64,000 bases of DNA, from positions 6,672,001 through 6,736,000 of the forward strand of contig NZ_CP018870.1 in NCBI RefSeq assembly GCF_001941845.1, in the 5' to 3' direction. The DNA comes from Streptomyces sp. TN58. GTDB lineage: Bacteria > Actinomycetota > Actinomycetes > Streptomycetales > Streptomycetaceae. Of the stretch, positions 43,548-51,793 are shown in pieces. Positions within the stretch are counted from its first letter, which is position 1. Each line of letters opens with the position of its first letter. The notes under the pieces are model-generated. The model was not told the DNA's origin. It saw nothing but the letters and a program-made list of their open reading frames with translations, and ran no database searches. The position numbers and the translations under genes were made by a program.

Positions 43548-44003
43548 ATGGGAATCGACGTGACCGTGGAGCGGGTGCTGCCGCTGCCGTGCGAGCAGGT
43601 GGCCGGGTACGCGATGGACTGGCGCCATGACGCCGAGTGGACCCAGGGCATCCGTACGGCGGAGCTGACCCGGGAGGCCGACGGCGGTGGTTTCGGGGTC
43701 GGGGCCGAGGTGACGCGGACCGCGTACTTCCTGGGCCGGCGGATCGACTACGTGCTGCGCGTCGCCGCGTACGAGCCCCCGAGGCTGCTGGACATGGTGT
43801 CGGTCGCGGGCCCGATGCCGATGCACGTGACCTACACCTTCACCCCGTCCGCGGACGGCGGCACGCTCGCCCGGATCCGTGTACGGGGTGACGCGTCCGG
43901 CCTTTACGGGCTCGCGGCGCCGCTGATGGGGCGCAGGGTGCGATCCTCGCTGGTCAAGGACCTGCGGGACCTGGAGCGGCGGCTGAGCGCGTCGCAGGAC
44001 TGA
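43548..44003 (+). CDS. SRPBCC-superfamily protein
   Basis: A 151-residue START/Bet v1-like protein that forms a ligand-binding cavity. It begins MGIDVTVERVLPLPCEQVAGY and has AEWTQGIRTAEL and PRLLDMVSVAGPM motifs. It could bind a lipid or polyketide. It begins a run of four small plus-strand genes. Confidence 0.8.
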   Translation: MGIDVTVERVLPLPCEQVAGYAMDWRHDAEWTQGIRTAELTREADGGGFGVGAEVTRTAYFLGRRIDYVLRVAAYEPPRLLDMVSVAGPMPMHVTYTFTPSADGGTLARIRVRGDASGLYGLAAPLMGRRVRSSLVKDLRDLERRLSASQD

Positions 44004-44017
44004 GGGCGAGGGCGGTC

Positions 44018-44347
44018 ATGGCGTTCGACGAGGGACTGGCGGAACGGATCCGGGCCCACTTCGGCACGGATCCGGCCATCACGGAGAAGCGGATGTTCGG
44101 CGGCCTGGCGTTCCTGCACGCCGGCAACATGGCCGTGGGCGTGATCGGGGACGAGCTCATGGTCCGGGTCGGCCCGGACGCCACCACCGCCGCACTCGCG
44201 CGGCCCGGGACGAGGCCCTTCGACTTCACCGGTCGCCCGATGCGCGGCTGGGTCGTCGTCGCCACGTCCGCCCTTTCCGAGGACGAGGATCTGGCCGGCT
44301 GGATCGATCAAGGTCATGCGTTCGCCGCCGACCTGCCGCCCAAGTGA
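44018..44347 (+). CDS. TfoX N-terminal domain protein
   Basis: A 109-residue protein with the TfoX/Sxy N-terminal pattern (FGTDPAITEKRMFGGLAFLHAGNM and GRPMRGWVVV). In Gammaproteobacteria this domain belongs to a competence regulator; short actinobacterial members are uncharacterised. It begins 15 bases after the SRPBCC gene. Confidence 0.88.
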   Translation: MAFDEGLAERIRAHFGTDPAITEKRMFGGLAFLHAGNMAVGVIGDELMVRVGPDATTAALARPGTRPFDFTGRPMRGWVVVATSALSEDEDLAGWIDQGHAFAADLPPK

Positions 44348-44446
44348 CGCGGCGAGGCGGCCGCGGCAGGAGTCGCGGCTGCCGGAGGCGCGCTCTAGCG
44401 TGGAAGGAGGGGTGTCGGTTTCGCTCGGCTGAGAGGAGTGGTCGCC

Positions 44447-44839
44447 ATGGCGGGCCGTACCCGGAGCGAGGTCGAGGCGGAGATCAAGGAGACCCTGGGC
44501 CTTGTGCCTCATTTCTTCTCCCGCATCCCCGATGACCTGATGGATTACGAGTGGGAGATCTTCAAGAAGCTCGAGCTCGGCGAGACGCTCATCCCGAACA
44601 AGTACAAGGAGCTCATCGGGATCGCGTTGCACTCCGAGACGAAGTGCCGTTACTGCACGCTCTTCCACACCGAGGCCGCGAAGCTGTTCGGGGCCACCGA
44701 CGAGGAGATCCAGGAAGCCGTCCACTACGCGAAGAACAGCCTCGGCTGGAGCGCGTACCTCAACGGGGTCCGTGAGGACTACGACGACTTCGAGCGCGAA
44801 CTGAGTGAGATCAAGAACTACCTCGCCTCGAAGGGCTGA
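44447..44839 (+). CDS. AhpD-like carboxymuconolactone decarboxylase-family protein
   Basis: A 130-residue protein of the CMD/AhpD fold. The redox motif is CRYC near residue 65 followed by TLFHTEAAKLFG, as in thiol peroxidase partner AhpD. ATG 44447 has AGGAG upstream. It may reduce a peroxidase; no partner is adjacent. Confidence 0.87.
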   Translation: MAGRTRSEVEAEIKETLGLVPHFFSRIPDDLMDYEWEIFKKLELGETLIPNKYKELIGIALHSETKCRYCTLFHTEAAKLFGATDEEIQEAVHYAKNSLGWSAYLNGVREDYDDFERELSEIKNYLASKG

Positions 44840-44841
44840 TC

Positions 44842-45051
44842 GTGCACCTGGAGTGGGCCCGGCCCGGGGTCCTGCGTGCGACCGGCCACGCCTTCGAGTT
44901 CGCGGCACTGGTGGCCGCAGCCCGCTTCGTGGCCGAGTCCGCTCCCTCCGACATCCCCGAGGATTCACTGGAACAGCTCAGACACGTTCTCAGCGACTAC
45001 GACACCCAGGCACGCCATCTGCGAGACCTGCCTCCTCCCGACGGGGCCTGA
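44842..45051 (+). CDS. Small hypothetical protein
   Basis: A 69-residue protein starting at GTG 44842, two bases after the AhpD-like stop, so probably co-translated. It has the stretch GHAFEFAALVAAARFVAE and an acidic middle (IPEDSLEQLRHVLSDYD). Unrecognised. Confidence 0.58.
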   Translation: MHLEWARPGVLRATGHAFEFAALVAAARFVAESAPSDIPEDSLEQLRHVLSDYDTQARHLRDLPPPDGA

Positions 45052-45104
45052 CGAATTCGCCGCCGGGCGGCGCGGGTCTCCGCGAGCAGGCCCCGGTCGT
45101 GGGT

Positions 45105-45392
45105 TCAGCCCGCCAGGAATGCGAGCCGCGGATCGGTGAGGTTCGGGGCGATCTCGATGATCTCGGCCGAGACGACCTCGTGGGCGACGAACGGATCGGC
45201 CGCAACGCGCTGTCGCAGGACGTCCAGGGTCGTGTTGTGGGCCAGCACGGCACCGCCCTGTCCGGGCTGTATGCCTCCGATCAGCAGGAAGATCCCGTCA
45301 TCCATGCCTTGCCGGATCCATGCCTGATGGCCTGCCATGTGATCCGGAGCCTGGCTCTTGTTGGTGGCGAATCGGAGCAGGACGACGAACAC
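45105..45392 (-). CDS. YciI-like protein
   Basis: A 95-residue ferredoxin-like dimeric-barrel protein of the YciI type: MFVVLLRFATNKSQAPDHMA, QGMDDGIFLLIGGIQPGQGG, and a C-terminal EIIEIAPNL. GTG 45392 has GAAGGAG upstream. It lies 39 bases downstream of a TetR gene and is its likely operon partner. Confidence 0.8.
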   Translation of the reverse strand: MFVVLLRFATNKSQAPDHMAGHQAWIRQGMDDGIFLLIGGIQPGQGGAVLAHNTTLDVLRQRVAADPFVAHEVVSAEIIEIAPNLTDPRLAFLAG

Positions 45393-45431
45393 TCGAATCT
45401 CCTTCGTTTGCTGGTGGTGTGGCCGGGCGGC

Positions 45432-46022
45432 TCAGTGGCGGGAGCGCGGTGACGTGTGATCCGCGAGGCACTCGTCGAGCCAGTCGTGGAGACGGTTGAC
45501 CTCGCGCTGTACGAACTCGCCGTCGTGGAAGGCGTTGGACAGCGTGGCCACGCCCTGGCTGAAGGCCAGGACGTGCATCGCGTGCTCGTCGGCCTCGGCC
45601 GTGGACCCGAGTGCCTCGAACTGCTCCCGCAGCCACGTCCGGAACAGCTCGAAGACGCCGACGGCCTGGCGGCGTGCGGGGTGATCGAGTTTGGCGAGTT
45701 CGTTGGTGAGGGTTCCGACCGGGCAGCCGTAGTTCCGGATGTCCGCACCGTTGGTGATGACGATCTCGACGAAGCGCCGCACCCGCTCAGCGGGACCTGG
45801 TTCGTCCCGGTCCCACTCCGCGAGCATCGCGCGCGTGCTCCGGAGTCGGGCTTCTATGACCGCGCCGAGGATCTCGTCCTTGGTCTTGAAGTGGTGGTAG
45901 AAGTTGCCCCGCGAGATGCCCACTGCCTCGGCGATCGCCGCGAACGACGTGTGCTCGAAGCCCTTCTCGTAGAAGAGCCGGTTCGCGGCATCGACGATCT
46001 GGCTACCTGTGCTCCCGGCCAC
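45432..46022 (-). CDS. TetR-family transcriptional regulator
   Basis: A 196-residue TetR/AcrR regulator with HTH SFAAIAEAVGISRGNFYHHFKTKDEIL near residue 27 (shown in two pieces: AIAEAVGISRGNFYHHF, KTKDEIL). GTG 46022 has GAGG 7 bases upstream. Two matching palindromes lie just upstream (46051, 46083), so autoregulation is likely. Ligand unknown. Confidence 0.9.
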   Translation of the reverse strand: MAGSTGSQIVDAANRLFYEKGFEHTSFAAIAEAVGISRGNFYHHFKTKDEILGAVIEARLRSTRAMLAEWDRDEPGPAERVRRFVEIVITNGADIRNYGCPVGTLTNELAKLDHPARRQAVGVFELFRTWLREQFEALGSTAEADEHAMHVLAFSQGVATLSNAFHDGEFVQREVNRLHDWLDECLADHTSPRSRH

Positions 46023-46050
46023 CGCGCAACCTCACAGTCCCCACCTGTCG

Positions 46051-46068
46051 CTAGGACACCTGTCCCAG
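46051..46068. promoter_or_regulatory. TetR operator site 1
   Basis: CTAGGACACCTGTCCCAG is an imperfect palindrome (AGGACA/TGTCC) about 30 bases upstream of the TetR start. It matches site 2 in the same half-sites. Confidence 0.6.
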
Positions 46069-46082
46069 TCGTGATCGCCACT

Positions 46083-46100
46083 CTAGGACAGGCGTCCTAG
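46083..46100. promoter_or_regulatory. TetR operator site 2
   Basis: CTAGGACAGGCGTCCTAG is a perfect palindrome with 7-base arms CTAGGAC/GTCCTAG around AGGC. Its centre is 32 bases from that of site 1, three helical turns, suiting two dimers on one face. Confidence 0.65.
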
Positions 46101-46195
46101 GTGGCGTCAAGATCGAGGGAGGACTTCGTGGGGGCTGCCGCGACTTCGAGGGGGATCTCGGAACGCTCGTGGCCGCCGCCCGCTTCGTGGCCGGG

Positions 46196-47005
46196 TCAGG
46201 CGACCCCAGGGTCCCTTTCCGCAATCAGCAAGGCGTACCCCAGGACTCCGTCCACCACCGCCGCGCGGGCCGCCTCCAGGACGGCGGGCGCCGCCGTGAG
46301 GTCCACGCCAGCCTCGGCGAGGCGGGCCGCGGCGGTGATGCGCAGCAGGTTCAGCCGTGCCTCGATCTGGTCGATCATGCGGAGCATCGCGGCGTCGTGC
46401 CGCTCGGTGCGCAGGGTACGTAGTCCTGCGGCGGCCAGGATCTGGGCGTACTGCGGGAGCGGCCGGGCGTCGGCGATGCAGGCGATACGGGCGCCGAGGC
46501 CGGCGAGTTCGGGCGGGAGGCGGGCGGTTTCGGCGGTGACGTCGGTGATGCCGAGCCGACCGCCGGGCTTCAGGACGCGGGCGAACTCGGCTGCCGCTCG
46601 GGCCTTGTCGGGGAAGGTGCACAGCGCGCACTCACACACCACCGCATCGAACACCCCGTCTGGGTAGGGGAGATGCTCGGCGTCCCCGGTCGTGAACCGG
46701 GCCCGGTCGGCGAGCCCCGCGGCCTGCGCGGCACCCTGGGCGAGGGCGGTGTTCGCCGGCGCGTAGTCCACCCCGTCGACGTCGCAGCCGTAGGCGTCGG
46801 CCAGGAGCAGGGCGGTGGTGCCACGCCCGGAGGCGACATCGAGCACCCGCGCCTCCGGAGTCAGAGCGAGGCCGTCGGCGAGGCGGCGGGTCAGGGCCGT
46901 ACCGCCGGGGTGGTACGACGCGCCGAGGAGCAGGGCGACGACGTCCGAGGAGTACGCGGCGGCACAGCACGCCTTCAGGTCCTGATCGTCAGGCGGCCGG
47001 GTCAT
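46196..47005 (-). CDS. ArsM-like SAM-dependent methyltransferase
   Basis: A 269-residue methyltransferase. The N terminus carries LKACCAAAYSSD, like the cysteine motif of arsenite methyltransferases, and the SAM site is VLDVASGRGTTALLLADAYG near residue 52. More cysteines follow in VVCECALCTFPD near 118 and in IACIADA near 168, giving enough thiols to bind a soft metal(loid). ATG 47005 overlaps the radical SAM stop (ATGA), so they are coupled. Arsenic or another metalloid is a hypothesis. Confidence 0.8.
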   Translation of the reverse strand: MTRPPDDQDLKACCAAAYSSDVVALLLGASYHPGGTALTRRLADGLALTPEARVLDVASGRGTTALLLADAYGCDVDGVDYAPANTALAQGAAQAAGLADRARFTTGDAEHLPYPDGVFDAVVCECALCTFPDKARAAAEFARVLKPGGRLGITDVTAETARLPPELAGLGARIACIADARPLPQYAQILAAAGLRTLRTERHDAAMLRMIDQIEARLNLLRITAAARLAEAGVDLTAAPAVLEAARAAVVDGVLGYALLIAERDPGVA

Positions 47006-48576
47006 GACGAGAACTCCGCTTCTTCGCTCATGGTGTGCGCGGTCTTCGAACCGTGCGGGGTGGTCGTCAGGCGGTCGGCGAGCGGCAGGGCGTTCGGGGC
47101 GAGCGGGGCGACGGGCACGCCGGAGAGTTCGGCGCGGACCTGTTCGCGGTAGCCGACGGAGTTGTACGCGCAGAACGGGATGAGCCTGCCGTCCGGGGTG
47201 ATCTCCTCGACGCAGCACTTCATCAGCTGTTTGACGTTGAGGGTGTAGGGGTCCTGGAAGTCCTGGACGACGATCATGAACGTTTTGTCGTTGAGGTTCT
47301 TCACGGCCTGGGGCAGGTCGATGCCGCAACTGTCCGTGCAGTCCAGGGCTTCGGCGGTGGCCCGCAGCTTCTCCTCGGTGGTGGCCGTGCCCATGAACGC
47401 GGAGGCTGACCACAGCTTCTCCAGGGCCTCGCGGATCCCGGCGTCGGGCAGGACCCGGTTGTTGACGTAGTCGAGGTAGTCCTCCACGTTCAGCAGCCGG
47501 GGGATCGGCACCACGGTGCGGTTGCCCGGTTCGCCGTCGACCAGCAGGTAGGTGATGGAGCGGCAGGTGGGGAAGCAGCAGGGCACGGGGAAGAAGTCGC
47601 CCTTGCGGAACCAGCCCGGCCGCTGCTCGTTGATCAGCCGGATGACGTCGGGGTTGGTGAGCCGGTTCAGCGGGTCGAACGGCACGTGCCGGCCGGAGTG
47701 GGTGACCGGCTGGAAGGCGACGGAGCGTACGGCGGGATGGTCGATGCCGTATTCGATGATCGCCCCGAGCTCGTGCTCGTTCAGGCCCCGCTCGACGGCG
47801 GCGACGAGGGTGACGGTCAGTCCGGCCTCCGCGCAGTTGTCCAGCGCGCGCTGCTTGAACGTACGCAGGTCGCGGCCCCGGATCTCCAGGTGGGTGCGCT
47901 CCTCGAAGCCGTCGAACTGGAGGTAGACGTTCAGCGATTTGCCCGCCGCCCGGTTGCGTGTGCCGAGCTCGGCGACGAAGTTCTTGTCGGTGGCCATGCG
48001 GATGCCGTTGGTGTTGAGGGTGACGTTCCTGATCGGGCGGGCCTGGGCGAGGTCGATGAAGTCGAGGATGTGCTTGTGGATGGTGGGTTCCCCACCGGAG
48101 AACATCACCACCTCCGCCTCACCCTCGGACTCCACGTACGTGTCGAGCATCCGCTCGCACTGCTCGTGGGTGATGGAGTAACCGTCGGGTTGGTGGCCGG
48201 AGTCGGCGAAGCAGATCGGGCAGTCGAGGTTGCAGCCGGTGTTGACCTCGATGATGCCGAGGCACGCGTGCTGTTTGTGCTCCGGACACAGCCCGCAGTC
48301 GAGCGGGCAGCCGTCCCGTACCTCGGTTTGGAAGGCGAGCGGGATGGTGCCGGGTTTGTTGTACCGGGCCGAGGACAGGTACTCCTCCGCGTCCCCGTAG
48401 ACGAGTGCCTCGAACTCGCCGTGGTCGCGGCAGCGTTTGCGTAGATAGACCTTGTTCTCGCGGATGTTGACCTGCGCGTCGACGGGCGTCTTGCACATCG
48501 GGCAGATCGATTTGGTGAACTCCACGAACACTTCGTCGCGGTCCACCTTGCGCCGGGGCGCGGATGCCTGAGTCAT
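47002..48576 (-). CDS. Radical SAM protein, class D methyltransferase / MJ0619-Tes-like
   Basis: A 524-residue radical SAM enzyme. The N terminus has a rubredoxin-like CPMC pair (Cys25, Cys28) and Cys49. Two CX3CX2C motifs follow: Cys90-Cys94-Cys97 and the radical SAM site Cys115-Cys119-Cys122 (GCNLDCPIC), with FSGGEPTIH near residue 160. Further cysteines lie at PVPCCFPTC (333-338), DCTDSCG and MKCC, enough for auxiliary clusters. This pattern matches the class D family that includes archaeal MJ0619 and tetraether lipid synthase. ATG 48576 has AAGGGA upstream. Its substrate here is unknown. Confidence 0.87.
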   Translation of the reverse strand: MTQASAPRRKVDRDEVFVEFTKSICPMCKTPVDAQVNIRENKVYLRKRCRDHGEFEALVYGDAEEYLSSARYNKPGTIPLAFQTEVRDGCPLDCGLCPEHKQHACLGIIEVNTGCNLDCPICFADSGHQPDGYSITHEQCERMLDTYVESEGEAEVVMFSGGEPTIHKHILDFIDLAQARPIRNVTLNTNGIRMATDKNFVAELGTRNRAAGKSLNVYLQFDGFEERTHLEIRGRDLRTFKQRALDNCAEAGLTVTLVAAVERGLNEHELGAIIEYGIDHPAVRSVAFQPVTHSGRHVPFDPLNRLTNPDVIRLINEQRPGWFRKGDFFPVPCCFPTCRSITYLLVDGEPGNRTVVPIPRLLNVEDYLDYVNNRVLPDAGIREALEKLWSASAFMGTATTEEKLRATAEALDCTDSCGIDLPQAVKNLNDKTFMIVVQDFQDPYTLNVKQLMKCCVEEITPDGRLIPFCAYNSVGYREQVRAELSGVPVAPLAPNALPLADRLTTTPHGSKTAHTMSEEAEFSS

Positions 48577-48601
48577 CGGATTCCCTTCTGCGGGGCTGGT
48601 C

Positions 48602-48916
48602 TCAACGGTTCGGCGGGCGGCGCGGGCCTGGATCGCCATCGTCGAGTGACGGGCCTGGGACGGTCGGGCAGCGGTCCTGATCTCCGGTGCCACGGCGACG
48701 GCGGACCCGGCACCGCAGGACGTAGCCGGCCCCCATGAGGAGCACCACCACTCCGACCGTGATCAGCCACGGGTTGCGCAGAACCCCGCCGACGGCGCGG
48801 AGCGCCCCGCCGGCCATCAGCAGCGGGCCCGCACAGCACGCCACCATGAGCAGTGCGGCTCCCACGGCCGCCGCCACCTCGCCCAGGCCGGATCGTTCAC
48901 GGGATACGGACACCAC
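48602..48916 (-). CDS. Small membrane protein with CCAGP motif
   Basis: A 104-residue protein with two helices: VGAALLMVACCAGPLLMAG (about residues 14-33) and PWLITVGVVVLLMGAGYVL (about 45-65), then a polar tail. Two adjacent cysteines in the first helix before GP recall the mercuric-ion carrier MerT. GTG 48916 overlaps the MauE-like gene by 20 bases. A metal-carrying role is inferred. Confidence 0.65.
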   Translation of the reverse strand: MVSVSRERSGLGEVAAAVGAALLMVACCAGPLLMAGGALRAVGGVLRNPWLITVGVVVLLMGAGYVLRCRVRRRRGTGDQDRCPTVPGPSLDDGDPGPRRPPNR

Positions 48917-49352
48917 GCCCCACCTCCTCCCGGTCCGCAGGCTCACGGGCCGACACGGTGCGGGCGGCGCGCAGCAGCAGTCCCGCGTACAGCAGGGTCA
49001 GGGCGTCCTGAGCCAGGACGAACCAGCTCAGCCGCTGGGTCAGGTAGGTCCCGAAGCAGCCGCAGTTGGCCACCGTCAGCCCGCGTGCGTACGCCTGTGC
49101 CGCCAGAACCGTCCACACCACCGACACGCCCGTGTAGACCCACACCGGTGCCAGAGCTCTGGAGCGGGGGCGGCTAAGGAACCAGACGCCGCACACCAGC
49201 TCGCCCATGATCAGGCCGATGGCCAGCGCGGTCGCGCCGCCGCCGGTCACCAGCCCGTACGCGGACAGGACCCCCGGCATCCGGCCGAAGGAGGCGAGCT
49301 GCCCGATGGCCATCGCCGTGTACACCGTGCCCAGCACGATCCTCAGCACCAT
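48897..49352 (-). CDS. MauE/DoxX-like membrane protein
   Basis: A 151-residue protein with four helices and a redox-looking NCGCFGTYL motif near residue 96, as in MauE proteins that help form thiol or quinone centres. It is the first gene of the radical SAM operon. The start ATG 49352 lies about 14 bases from a CCCC/GGGG palindrome. Confidence 0.82.
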   Translation of the reverse strand: MVLRIVLGTVYTAMAIGQLASFGRMPGVLSAYGLVTGGGATALAIGLIMGELVCGVWFLSRPRSRALAPVWVYTGVSVVWTVLAAQAYARGLTVANCGCFGTYLTQRLSWFVLAQDALTLLYAGLLLRAARTVSAREPADREEVGRGVRIP

Positions 49353-49365
49353 GATCCGAACGTAG

Positions 49366-49379
49366 ACCCCTGATGGGGG
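49366..49379. promoter_or_regulatory. CCCC-TGAT-GGGG palindrome, candidate metal-responsive operator
   Basis: ACCCCTGATGGGGG just upstream of the MauE-like start resembles operators of CsoR-family repressors (C-tract, short spacer, G-tract). No CsoR gene is visible in the window, so the link is tentative. Confidence 0.35.
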
Positions 49380-49587
49380 CGAGAACTGTAAGCGCGCTCA
49401 CCGAACCCCCGTCTCGCGCGCGGGACGATCAGCAGTGCGACCACCACGCTGATCTGGGGCGCCTCCAGGAGCGCCGGCCCCGTGCAGGACACCGGCCGCC
49501 CGGACGGCCCCCGCAAACGACACAGCCCTGCCTGGACGGGGCAGGCATGGACCGCAACACCGGCACAACTGATCCAGGGAGGCCCTC

Positions 49588-50958
49588 ATGGCGAGGGAGC
49601 GGGAAGTGGACGTCGTGGTGATCGGCATGGGGGTGGGCGGTGAACATGCCGCCGGGCGCCTGGCCGCGGCCGGACTGGAGACCGTCGGTGTGGAGGCCGA
49701 ACTCGTCGGGGGTGAGTGCCCGTACTGGGCCTGTATCCCGAGCAAGATGATGATCCGCGCGGGCAACCTCCTCGCCGAGGCCCGCCGCATCCCCGGCATG
49801 GCCGGGCGCGCCGAGGTCACGGCCGACTTCGGTCAGGTCGCGGCCAGGATCCGCGACGAGGCGACCGACGACTGGAACGACCAGGTGGCCGTCGACCGGT
49901 TCACCGGCAAGGGCGGACGCTTCGTCCGCGGGCACGCGCGACTCGCCGGTCCCGGCCGGGTGGAGGCCGACGGCCAGGTGTTCGCCGTACGGCGTGGCGT
50001 GGTGCTCGCCACCGGGAGCCGTCCGCAGATTCCGCCGGTGCCGGGCCTGGACGCCGTGCCGTACTGGACGAACCGGCAGGCCGTCGCTGCCAAGGAGCCC
50101 CCGGAGTCCCTCCTGGTGCTCGGTGGCGGCGCCATCGGCGTCGAGCTGGCTCAGGCGTTCGCCCGATTCGGCACGGTCGTCACCGTCGTCGAGGCCATGG
50201 AGCGGCTGCTGCCCGCGGAGGAACCCGAAGCGGGCGCACTCGTCGCCGACGTGCTCAGAAGCGAAGGCATCACGGTGCGCACCGGGATCCGGGCCACCGC
50301 GGTCCACCACCTCGGCGCCACCTTCCACCTCACCCTGGACGGCGGGGAGGAGCTCACCGGCCGGCAGCTGCTGGTGGCCACCGGACGCCGCCCCTACCTC
50401 GCCGGACTCGGCCTGGAGGCCATCGGCCTCGACCCCGGCGCCCGCACCCTCACCGTCGACGGGCAGATGCGCGCCGCAGACCGACTGTGGGGCGTCGGCG
50501 ATGTCACCGGGCTGGGGATGTTCACGCATGTCGCGATGTACCAGGCCGAGATCGCCGTACGCGACATCCTCGGCGAGCCGGGACCGGACGCGGACTACCG
50601 GGCCCTGCCACGGGTCACCTTCACCGACCCCGAGGTCGGCTCCGTCGGCCTGACCGAACACGCGGCTCGCGAACAGGGACTGCGGGTACGCACCGGCACC
50701 GCGCGGGTGCCGTCCTCGGCACGCGGCTGGATCCACAAGGCCGGCAACGACGGCGTGATCAAACTCGTCGAGGACGCCGACCGCGGAGTCCTCATCGGGG
50801 CGACTTCCGCCGGCCCGGCCGGCGGCGAAGTCCTCTACGGGCTGGCCGTGGCCGTACAGGCTGAGATCCCCGTCGACCGGCTACGCCACATGATCTACGC
50901 CTACCCCACCTTCCACCGCGGCGTGGAGGACGCACTCGCCGACCTCGGCCACGGCTGA
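49588..50958 (+). CDS. Flavin-dependent disulfide oxidoreductase, mercuric-reductase/Lpd-like
   Basis: A 456-residue pyridine nucleotide-disulfide reductase. The FAD-binding loop (VIGMGVGGEHAAG) is present; the redox pair is Cys44-x4-Cys49 in GGECPYWACIPSK. NAD(P) binding is at VLGGGAIGVELAQAFARFG near 175, and the C-terminal active site is YPTFHRG. The C-terminal vicinal cysteines and heavy-metal domain of classical MerA are absent, so the substrate is open. ATG 49588 has GGGAGG upstream. It is divergent from the radical SAM operon, 235 bases away. Confidence 0.9.
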   Translation: MAREREVDVVVIGMGVGGEHAAGRLAAAGLETVGVEAELVGGECPYWACIPSKMMIRAGNLLAEARRIPGMAGRAEVTADFGQVAARIRDEATDDWNDQVAVDRFTGKGGRFVRGHARLAGPGRVEADGQVFAVRRGVVLATGSRPQIPPVPGLDAVPYWTNRQAVAAKEPPESLLVLGGGAIGVELAQAFARFGTVVTVVEAMERLLPAEEPEAGALVADVLRSEGITVRTGIRATAVHHLGATFHLTLDGGEELTGRQLLVATGRRPYLAGLGLEAIGLDPGARTLTVDGQMRAADRLWGVGDVTGLGMFTHVAMYQAEIAVRDILGEPGPDADYRALPRVTFTDPEVGSVGLTEHAAREQGLRVRTGTARVPSSARGWIHKAGNDGVIKLVEDADRGVLIGATSAGPAGGEVLYGLAVAVQAEIPVDRLRHMIYAYPTFHRGVEDALADLGHG

Positions 50959-51071
50959 GGTGCGTCCCCTCTGGGGTGACCGGCAGGGCTGCCCCGCGCC
51001 TGGATGGCCAATGGTCGCCCGCGGCGTCGGCCGTCGGTGACCGCCGTGCTGGTTCGCCAGGCAGGAACCGC

Positions 51072-51638
51072 TCAGCCGAGGGCCGCGCGTCGTTCCGCCT
51101 CCTGCTTGACCGCTGACAGCGATGCTGCGACGGTCGCCTCCCAGCGTGGGGCGACAACACCGCCCCACCAGCGGCCGAGCGCCCACAGGTCGGTGCCCAG
51201 CTCACCGAGGTACACCAGCCGCGTACCCGAGGCCTCCTCGGTGAGGTTGAACGTCTCTGCGACCGCCGGGACGGGTCCGCGCACCAGGCGGAAGTCGACC
51301 CGCTCCGGCCGGGTGAACCGTACGGTCTCCACGGTCGTCGCTGTCAGCCGCCCGCCCGCGACGGGCGTGCGGTGCGCGGCGAGCACCATGTCGCTGCCCC
51401 GTTCCAGCACCGCGACCTTCTCGCGCATGGCCCGCGTGGCCCGGCCCAGATACGGCTGGGCGATCACTTCGAAGACCGTCTCGCGCGGTGCGGCGATGAC
51501 GACGTGCTGCGGCCCCAGAGGCCGTGTGCGCCGCCCCACCCCGAGATCCAGGGGCACAGCCCCGGTCACCAGCCCTACATAGCCCGCCGCCGCACCGCCC
51601 ATCGCACCCACGGCCATCAGCCGACCGGCCCACGCCAT
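51072..51638 (-). CDS. SRPBCC (polyketide cyclase-like) membrane-tethered protein
   Basis: A 188-residue protein with a short N-terminal helix (GRLMAVGAMGGAAAGYVGLV) and a lipid-binding-like SRPBCC domain (HVVIAAPRETVFEVIAQPY near residue 47, LVYLGELGTDLWALGRWWG near 150). ATG 51638 has GGAGAGG upstream. Ligand unknown. Confidence 0.77.
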   Translation of the reverse strand: MAWAGRLMAVGAMGGAAAGYVGLVTGAVPLDLGVGRRTRPLGPQHVVIAAPRETVFEVIAQPYLGRATRAMREKVAVLERGSDMVLAAHRTPVAGGRLTATTVETVRFTRPERVDFRLVRGPVPAVAETFNLTEEASGTRLVYLGELGTDLWALGRWWGGVVAPRWEATVAASLSAVKQEAERRAALG

Positions 51639-51793
51639 GTCCCTCTCCACCTTCCCCGTCCCGGTTCTCCTGTCGCACCGCCAGGCTAGGGCTGATGACG
51701 TCCATGGCTCGGTGACCACGCTCACCGTCAACGAGCAATCGCATGCATACCGTGAGGGGCAAGCGATCACGCACAGTGCGAGAGGACCAGCCA

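Noticed and set aside
49588..50958. Call of true mercuric reductase MerA
   Set aside because: No N-terminal heavy-metal domain and no C-terminal Cys pair, so only a MerA/Lpd-like flavoprotein can be claimed.
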